Of a stretch of 64,000 bases of DNA, positions 57,665 to 64,000 are shown in pieces. The translations under genes and the position numbers were made by a program. A model generated the notes under the pieces. That model saw only the letters and a program-made list of their open reading frames with translations. It was not told the DNA's origin and ran no database searches. Source of the DNA: Oxytricha trifallax (Eukaryota > Ciliophora > Spirotrichea > Sporadotrichida > Oxytrichidae); the NCBI GenBank assembly GCA_000711775.1, contig ARYC01000258.1:62001-126000 (forward strand), read 5' to 3'. Numbering within the stretch: position 1 is the stretch's first letter; each line of letters starts with the position of its first letter.

Positions 57665-58590
57665 ATGGAGTCTATGAATGATGCAATGAAGAGAATTTAA
57701 TCTTAAGATTTAATACTTGAGTAAAATCAATAAAAATTATCATTCCATCAACCAAGAAAAGTAGAGACCATAGACGCTTGTACTCAGTGAAAGCCTACTT
57801 ATGACAACTTTGAGCAGTCTAGCTTTGAGATTTAAATATAAGTTAAGTAGGAGGTCATCATAGAAGCTTTGCAAATTTAGGATAAGGTTAAGTACCCGCC
57901 ATAGAGCATTAATAATAACAAGCGAAAGTTGACTATTAATGCAAAGAATGCAGTTAAGTTTTTCTCTACTAGTCAACTTATAATAGACAATTGAGAGACA
58001 TACACAACATAATGCCAAGGTTATATCTCAAGCATTTAAAGAAAAATGGGAAGTATGACTGTGAGTTCTGTGAGAAGCCTTATACTCATACTAGAGACAT
58101 CAAAGTACACTTATAGAAAAGTACAATCAAAGTTTTGACTTTATTCATAAATCTACAGGGAATAAATTCCTCTTAAAGAGAAAATTAAGAAATCAAGCTG
58201 AGTCTCTTAGAGTTGAAGTCTAGAAGTAAGTTAAAATGAAGAAAGCAGTCAAGAACTTTCCAGTCTCTGATATCAATAAAATCATGGTAAAAATGGAGGC
58301 AATGAAGATTCCCATATTAAAAATTATTGACTAAGATTCTTGCCAAGAAAGCTACCTCCCTCTTGAAGAAAAAATAGAGAAGTAAGTCATTACAGATGAC
58401 TAATATGCTTACAAGATATATCCTTTCAATCACTTCCTTGCTGATGACAAGTTTCAAATGGAATTTGCTAATGAGTATTATGCTCTTTAAAAGGCAAAGT
58501 TAAATGAGTGCAGCATATCATCTAGCTTGATGCTATTTACTTGGCAAAGATCATGTAGCCTTCAGGCTTCCTTTACTTGAAATGACTTAC
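57665..58590 (+). pseudogene. Chimeric frame: 22-kDa N-terminus joined to zinc-finger/kinase N-half
   Basis: Plus strand, ATG 57665: MESMNDAMKRIQSQDLI is the 22-kDa start, then QNQQKLSFHQPRK is 57-kDa sequence (ITQQKLSFMN in TBE-C), followed by a zinc finger YDCEFCEKPYTHTRDIKVH and the kinase N-lobe (DQYAYKIYPFNHFLAD, FQMEFANEYYAL), ending at LEMTYREQ where R2 begins. Several shifts. In normal TBEs this sequence lies on the minus strand. Confidence 0.8.
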
Positions 58591-58591
58591 A

Positions 58592-58742
58592 GAGAATAAG
58601 GATCTACTCAAACTTAATTCAAATTAGTGACTGTTTGATCTTAACTCTTGTATATTGAGATGATCATAATTTTAAATGATCTATTTTTTTAAATAATTTA
58701 ACAGTCTCCACATTTTATTATACTCGCTTAATACTAATAAAT
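58592..58742. repeat. Repeat R2 (direct copy of R1)
   Basis: See 56879-57030. Followed by an intron-like acceptor (…ATTAACCATAG) and the body of the 22-kDa gene. Confidence 0.9.
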
Positions 58743-58759
58743 TAACCATAGTTGGATTG

Positions 58760-59405
58760 TTCTTGACATCCTGGAAGGAACTAAAATATCGTTTTTAAAA
58801 GGATTGCTAAGTGAAGATAAAAAACCTTTTAAGACTAATGAAATCAAGATGATAGAGATACCAAACTACCGTGAAATATTATTAACAAATCTCATTGATG
58901 ATGCTATGAGTGATCCAGATGTTGCTCTCTACCTTCCATCAAAGATGCAACTTTCTAATAAGTTGCCAGAGAGAAACTTCTTCTTTAGTATTTTAGCAAC
59001 TTTGACACCTGAGTATTTAAATGAAGTAATTTAAGAAGCTCACAAGAAACGATACAGCATCTCTCCTGAAGAAAAAAAGAAACAAGAAATAAAAATTAGC
59101 GACATCTAGTTCTAAGAACTGTAGAAGCATCCATTCATCTCAAGTAAGCTTAGTCTTCTAACTTTTTAAATAAACCTGGTACTGCTATATTCTTAATGAA
59201 ATAGAGCAGCAAGTTAAATAGAGAGAGAAAGTCACAAGTAAAGCATGAATTGAGTAAGAGACTCTACAAAGATTTCTAAAAACCAGACGAGATGAACATA
59301 GACTCAGGAGCTGGCACTAAGAAAAGAAACATAGTTGCAAGCAAGCCTTAAGAGGAAGAAAAGAAAGAGAAGCGAAATCTTAATACGGGCAAATTTAATA
59401 TGTGA
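58760..59405 (+). pseudogene. TBE-D 22-kDa gene body, lacking its first exon
   Basis: Plus strand: LDILEGTKISFLKGLLSEDK…EIPNYREI…YLPSKMQLSNKLPERNFFFS…, TGA 59403-59405, with a mostly good frame including a second intron-like GTAAGC near 59146. Its normal first exon has been moved (see 57036-57118). Confidence 0.82.
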
Positions 59406-59411
59406 ACTTAT

Positions 59412-60470
59412 TCATTCATTTAAATCTAAAACTTATTTATATAAACAAAATCTCCCTTCTCTTGCGCACACTTTAGCTTTATCATCGCTGACTCTCTTAG
59501 CAGCACTCTTAATAAAATCTTCCGTATCTATCTCCAGATCGTGCATCAAGTGATAGAATAAAAGTTTCTTGTAGTGGCCTTTCAATAACCCCCAATATAA
59601 TTCAATTCCATTTTACTGAGGATTGTAGGGAACATTAAATACAAGTGTTATGTTTAGCCTTTCATATTCTTTCCTTGAGTCTTTAGTTTTATGAGCTGAC
59701 AAGTTATCAACAAATAGAATAATATCTTAGTCAGCTTACTTTCTTTGAGTTATTGCAAGAACAAAATATATTATTGAATTTAAATAGAACGAGGATGAGT
59801 AACATAAGTCTCTAGGCCATTATCTTCACTGATTCCACCAAGGATTGCATGAGTTTATATCTTAACTTTTTAGTCATAAACTTCTATATTACTATACCTC
59901 TTGTACCAAGACCTTGATATAAATGTATTGAATGTAAATACAGCTTCATCAGCGTGTATGAACTTTATATTATGCTTTTAAGACCTCTGCATTTAATCGA
60001 ATATATAATTTAAATTAGTCTTATAAAATGGAACATTAAAGTCAATCACTCTCTTAATGCGATTGACTGTCTTGTAAGATATTCCGTTCTTTTTATATAT
60101 GTTTGCTATAGATTAAGCAGATATGTGAAGTTCAGGAAATTGGCGATCAAACATCACAGCCCTCTAGGCTAGAGAGAAATGAGCCCAGTATTTAAGAGTC
60201 TTATTATTAATAAGATATTCAATATGATGCAGCTAAAATTTTAAGGTTCTCTTAGGCTTAGAATTAAGATGCTGTCTCTTTAAATTCAATGCTCATAGAC
60301 AATGAGACCTCACAGTTGCTGGAGATTTATGGAGCAGTCTTGCAAAATATGTATAATTAAGAACAGGCTAGAGTTATTCACTATATTCATCACATCCATA
60401 ACGCAACTTAAACAATAAATCTATATACTTGCTGTCATAAACTGACCCAAAACTTCGCATATGCTTACTT
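59412..60470 (-). pseudogene. 42-kDa DDE transposase of TBE-D
   Basis: TGA 59412-59414. N-terminal part SKYIDLLFKLRYGCDEYSEQ and HKSPATVRSHC; catalytic blocks as in TBE-C (ADEAV…, DNLS.HKT, near 59940, 59705, 59610). A TGA in the N-terminal region (near 60300) and a frame slip near 59765 interrupt it. Close relative of TBE-C transposase. Confidence 0.83.
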
Positions 60471-60567
60471 AAATTACTAATATTTAAACATAAAACCCTA
60501 CATAAACCCTATAAAAACCCTAATAAAGTTTGCCTTAATAGTCTACTTTGGTTTTGGGGATTTGAAT

Positions 60568-61056
60568 GGAACTGTAAAGTCAATCACTCTCTTTATACGA
60601 TTGACTGTCTTGTAAGATATTCCATTCTTTTTATATATTTTAGCTATCGATTAAGCAGAGATGTGAAGCTCAGAAAATTAGCGATGAAACATCACATATA
60701 TCTAAGCTTGAGAGAAGTGAGCCCAGTCTTATCATAAGATGCTGTCTCTTTAAATTCAATGCTAATAGACAATCAGACCTAAAAGTAGCAGGAGATTTAT
60801 GGAGTAGCCTTGCTATAGACGTATAATTTATAAAAGGTATGAGTTGATCACTTTAATTATCGCGCCCATAGCGCAACCTAAGCAATACATCAATAAACTC
60901 AAAGTCATAAACTAACCTCAATCCTCGCATATACTCACTTAAATTACTAATATTTAAACATTAAACCCCTGCATAAACCCTAATAAAGTATGCGTTAATA
61001 GTCTACTTTTATCAATAAAAAACTCAATCAAACTACTGAAAGGGTTTTGGGGTTTG
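60568..61056. mobile_element. TBE-E: truncated TBE end in direct orientation
   Basis: Starts inside the transposase (AACTGTAAAGTCAATCACTC…), shows a second copy of its N-terminal third with a deletion, and finishes in a canonical TBE end CTACTGAAAGGGTTTTGGGGTTTG at 61056 followed by ATT. It directly adjoins the right end of TBE-D. Confidence 0.88.
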
Positions 61057-61059
61057 ATT

Positions 61060-61420
61060 CTAAGAATTTTTTGGCTGGTCGAACACGCTAAAAATCATGA
61101 TAAATAATGTATTTTTATTATTATTTGAGGATTCCTCAAAGCATGTTAACATTTTTTACAATCAAACTTTTTACTCTTCAAGTAAAGGCACCTGATAATT
61201 ATTCTTTCTGTAAATTTATAGCCTCTGATATTTTTTCTCAGCTTAATTCTAGTCAACTGAACCTCAAAATCCTTATAAAATAGTATTGTATTAATTTTAA
61301 TTTTCTAAAAGGAAATCCATAAATTTTTAATTTTAGTTTTGAATATCAACCAATTAATTAATACATTTTTTAATTTACTTTTTCAAACCGAATCTACAGT
61401 TTGATCATATTCAAATCTTT
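61060..61420. other. Spacer, no gene seen
   Basis: Contains a small palindrome GAGGATTCCTC near 61127; otherwise unremarkable. Confidence 0.45.
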
Positions 61421-61684
61421 AACATTGATAATAATAATAATAAAAATAATAATAATTATAATAAGAATAATAATAATCTGGGCCTCAAACTAGCCCACGA
61501 GTAAAAAATATGTTAAAGTATAAAGTGCTTTTTCCATGAGACTAGTTTTAATTTTAATTCAAACTAAAACTTATATATACTATTGAATTTGTTAGTGTAT
61601 GGGTTTTTTTCATTTCTGTAGTCGTCAACATGACGAGTTCTTTCAACTTCTATTTTCATTTGTTGGACTTATTCAATATTCCTC

Positions 61685-61939
61685 TCAGTCGTTAACACTT
61701 CTATTTTCGTAGTGACTTGAATAACTCTACCAGTTTGAGTCATTTTCTATGTTAGGTGGGTTGTCTGGGGTAAGTTCTATTTCACCTCCTTCAAATTATT
61801 GTTCTTGTTTTATATGTGTTCTTACATGAGTTAGAACCCTTATGTAATAATAGTAGAGTTGTTTATATATTCCCTTGTTTTGGTTGAATTAGTAGCTGTC
61901 TTTTTCGTAGACTTCTATTGCATCTACTATGTTTTTCAT
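61685..61939 (-). CDS. RE4 distal ORF, 84 residues, ATGA overlap with upstream frame
   Basis: ATG 61939, TGA 61685-61687. Reads MKNIVDAIEVYEKDSYQF…, then an acidic Asn/Ser-rich end (NIENDSNWQSYSSHYENRS). Its ATG overlaps the TGA of the preceding frame by three bases (ATGA), an arrangement known for termination-reinitiation in viruses and some LINEs. No family recognised. Confidence 0.5.
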
Positions 61940-62449
61940 ATGGGTTTCTTGGCGTCAACCTACCATTCCCCTGACTATATGTTCAACGTGTCTCCTATAG
62001 GAGATAAGCGCTTATGAGTTTTCTTTTCTAGTGATAACTTTGTCTTTGCTTCCAGATTCTTGAGGAAGAATAGATATTTTTAAAGTTATTTAAATGAGTT
62101 CGTGCCAAATTTCTATTTGTATCTCTTGAGTTCTTCTTCAGTCATTTCTATGAAGGACTTAGTGGTCTAGGCTTTAAAGAAAAGGATTTATTCAAGTGCT
62201 GGTCCTTAAGGGACAAATTAATTGAGTTTTTTCTTTTGTTAGGGTCTTAATGCTGGCTGTAGTAACTAGGATAGTTGAGATGGTTATTTTTCCACTTCTT
62301 ATTCCTGTTTAATAAATGTTTATTTAACTTCTTCCACTTCTTTTATGACTGTGTCTGGAGGATTTGTTAATTAAGAAAAGGGTTGAGTAGGTGCTTCTTC
62401 ATCTACCTATGATCATATAGTGTCAGGGACAGGTCATGAGTAGTCACCT
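61936..62449 (-). CDS. RE4 ORF B part: acidic/Gln-rich then basic helical domain
   Basis: A frame open from a TGA near 62411 to TGA 61936-61938: SQVDEEAPTQPFSQLTNPP, a Glu/Lys/Gln-rich segment, then a helical Lys-rich domain (EELKRYKQKFGTNSFKQLQK, FFLKNLEAKTKLSLEKK). Same general order as ORF B of RE3. Upstream of the foldback the frame continues (about 62995-63300; SDSDLSSTTKRQPRHRSVSS), so the insertion split this ORF. Confidence 0.5.
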
Positions 62450-62986
62450 GGGGGGGCCATATCTGAACCAAAGCGATATTATCTGAACCAAAGATACTTT
62501 TATAGCTGAAATAAGCTGGCGTACTTGCTTAGGGCCAATATAGGGTCAGAGAACACGAAAAAATTATTTTTATATACGAGAGATTTCTCCATAGAATTGA
62601 AACACATAAAACAAGTCTCAATTTTATTATAAAATTGCATTAATTTTTATATTTTTCATATATTTTTGTTAGATTTATAATTTTATAAATTATATTACTT
62701 ATTCAAAATCTTGTTGATAAGTTATCTTTCAACTTATCAACAAGATTTTGAATAAGTAATATAATTTATAAAATTATAAATCTAACAAAAATATATGAAA
62801 AATATAAAAATTAATGCAATTTTATAATAAAATTGAGACTTGTTTTTTAAATTTTTAACTCTATAGAGAAATCTCTCGTATCTAAAAATAATTTTTTCGT
62901 GTTTTCTGACCCTAATTTGACTCTGAGCAAGTACGCCAACTTATTTAAGCTATAAAAAAATATCTTTGGTTCAGATATGGCTACCC
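62450..62986. repeat. 537-bp foldback with 7-bp duplication, CATATCTGAACC family
   Basis: Arms of about 265 bp; GTCACCT at 62443-62449 and 62987-62993. Shares ATATCTGAACC and AGGGTC[A/G]GAGAACA with 3340-3980. Confidence 0.88.
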
Positions 62987-63059
62987 GTCACCTCTATATT
63001 AATTCTAGAATATGGAATACTATTGGATTATATCTTTAATCAGATTCTGATTGGGTGCT

Positions 63060-63480
63060 TTTATCATAATTTTATCTGGTCGTGAAGATACTGATCTGTG
63101 ACGTGGTTACCTCTTAGTGGTACTAGATAGGTCTGAATCTGAGCCTATTAAATAGGAGTTGTCTGAAATGAGCAGTTTAGTTGAAGTGCCATTTTATGTG
63201 CTTCCTTTGAGATCTTCATGATTTTTTGAAGTAATTAAAGTGACAGCTGACTCTTGAGTTTCCAGCTTGTCAGGAAGTTGATGATATGCCCTGTGGCTGC
63301 TTGTTGAGAGCTTGACTCATTGCTCAAAAAGACTTTGTATGTTTTAAACCTGAGTAGTAGGTACCATGTTCTGAGAATGAATGATCTTTCTCTTTTGTTA
63401 AGTCTAGCAGCGATCCCTGAATTCTATAGTTTTCTATAGATTAGCTTTAAGCGAGATTCGTACTGTTTCCTATGATTAAT
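63060..63480 (-). CDS. RE4 ORF A-like frame
   Basis: The minus strand reads …RLKLIYRKLQNSGIAARL…, INFLTSWKLKSQLSLQLLQK and KISKEAHKMALQLN. A second, overlapping frame in the same interval belongs to ORF B. The dual-frame arrangement at the same relative place as in RE3 supports real overlapping genes. Helical and basic; function unknown. Confidence 0.45.
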
Positions 63481-63699
63481 ATAGCTTAGATAGGGGATAT
63501 GTTAGTTTGTTTAAGTCAGTTTTCATTTGTAACGAGTTGGGATGAAATTTAGGGTATGTCCCTTTTAATTTCGTTTTAATTTATATTATCTTTATCATTT
63601 GTTTTTTTCTTTATATCCGCATGAATTTTTATTTTATAATTGAATATACGTACCGTTAATATTTCCTGAAATTATGTATTTTTAAAATTCCTTCATAAA

Positions 63700-63960
63700 C
63701 CTCTCAATCTTTATCGCTAAAATTACGATCTATTGTCCTGTAGTAATTTAGATTATTTTTAAATATTTGTAATAGTGTCTAAAACAATTGGCAATTCAAC
63801 ATCATCAATTGCAACTTTAGTAACATCTTAATTTAATACTGTTGTTTTGATGATTCTTTGATGGGCATGGACTCTGTTTAATTTACTTGATGATATAATA
63901 TGTGCATCTATATAAATCAAGATTGTCCTCAAATAATATGATGATTTTTATACTCAAGTC
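63700..63960 (-). CDS. Coding-like fragment at the window end, unknown
   Basis: The minus strand is open: DAHIISSSKLNRVHAHQRI…DVTKVAIDDVELPIVLDTIT…. Moderate GC. No domain recognised; may continue beyond the window. Confidence 0.3.
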
Positions 63961-64000
63961 ATTTGATATATGTTGACTGATTAGTGTGAAATAATGATAT

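Larger units (their letters stand above)
55546..60564. mobile_element. TBE-D: TBE with internal rearrangement
   Basis: Left end CAAAACCCCAAAAACCTTTCAG at 55546, right end …GGTTTTGGGGATTTG at 60564, with 35 bp missing just inside the right end relative to TBE-C/E. AAT flanks both ends (55543-55545, 60565-60567), a matching ANT target duplication. About 5.0 kb because a foldback (about 56228-56879) and two copies of a 150-bp repeat are inside. The middle of the element is rearranged (see entries below). Confidence 0.9.
61425..63590 (-). mobile_element. Retroelement copy RE4, interrupted by a foldback
   Basis: Minus strand. The 3' end on the left is an (ATT)n tail at about 61430-61482, preceded (in element direction) by the hairpin GGGCTAGTTTGAGGCCC. 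Subtracting the 537-bp foldback leaves about 1.6 kb, the size of RE3. ATCTTTAACATTGA before the tail weakly resembles ATCTTTATCATTTG at about 63588, a possible decayed target duplication. Confidence 0.6.

Noticed and set aside
57740-58018. Minus-strand ORF of 92 residues, hydrophobic
   Set aside because: Antisense to the displaced zinc-finger/kinase half of TBE-D.
1-64000. CRISPR array
   Set aside because: Tandem and palindromic repeats are present, but none has regular repeats with unique spacers, and the genome is eukaryotic.
1-64000. rRNA or tRNA genes
   Set aside because: No recognisable conserved rRNA segments or complete cloverleafs were seen; a covariance search would be needed to exclude a divergent tRNA.

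Overview
The window reads as germline (micronuclear) DNA of a hypotrich/spirotrich ciliate of the Oxytricha/Stylonychia type. Three things support this. Long reading frames appear only if TAA and TAG are read as glutamine and TGA as stop. Several 4-kb transposons end in C4A4C4, the hypotrich telomere repeat, and carry the three genes of telomere-bearing elements (TBEs): a 42-kDa transposase, a 22-kDa protein and a 57-kDa zinc-finger/kinase. The DNA between coding blocks is very AT-rich and full of foldback elements, as expected of DNA removed when the somatic nucleus forms. Exact species is not decided here. Layout: 0-8 kb holds foldback elements, a retroelement copy (RE1) and AT-rich DNA. 8.07-13.68 kb is a full TBE (A) abutting an inverted truncated one (B), followed by a coding fragment. 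14.6-16.1 kb is retroelement RE2. 16.4-18.1 kb is a broken coiled-coil gene. 18.70-22.98 kb is an apparently new transposon with a Tc1/IS630-type DDE transposase, an unknown gene and a zinc-finger MT-A70 methyltransferase. 24.77-26.72 kb is a decayed Rep (HUH-like plus SF3 helicase) locus inside 150-bp inverted repeats. 27.4-29.0 kb has short coding blocks. 29.28-31.00 kb is the germline IFT57 gene inside another inverted-repeat pair. 31.57-33.14 kb is retroelement RE3, with a 14-bp target duplication. 33.72-39.37 kb is TBE-C carrying a 1.55-kb foldback. 39.9-44.8 kb is a LINE (endonuclease plus reverse transcriptase, minus strand), interrupted twice. 45.4-55.0 kb contains two divergent TBE-like elements, F apparently inside G. 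55.55-61.06 kb is TBE-D with a remarkable internal rearrangement, abutting a truncated TBE (E). 61.4-63.6 kb is retroelement RE4 carrying another foldback. How the parts work together: nearly everything is selfish DNA. TBEs supply their own transposase plus a zinc-finger kinase and a small protein from a divergent promoter. The RE family looks mobilised by target-primed reverse transcription, possibly by a LINE like the one present. Foldbacks without genes fall into several families with 7-8-bp or TA target duplications, so they rely on other transposases. The only confidently recognised cellular gene is IFT57; it contains at least one pointer-flanked insert, as expected for a germline gene. 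Caution: many otherwise good frames carry single-base shifts or one TGA, which may be true decay or uncorrected read errors.
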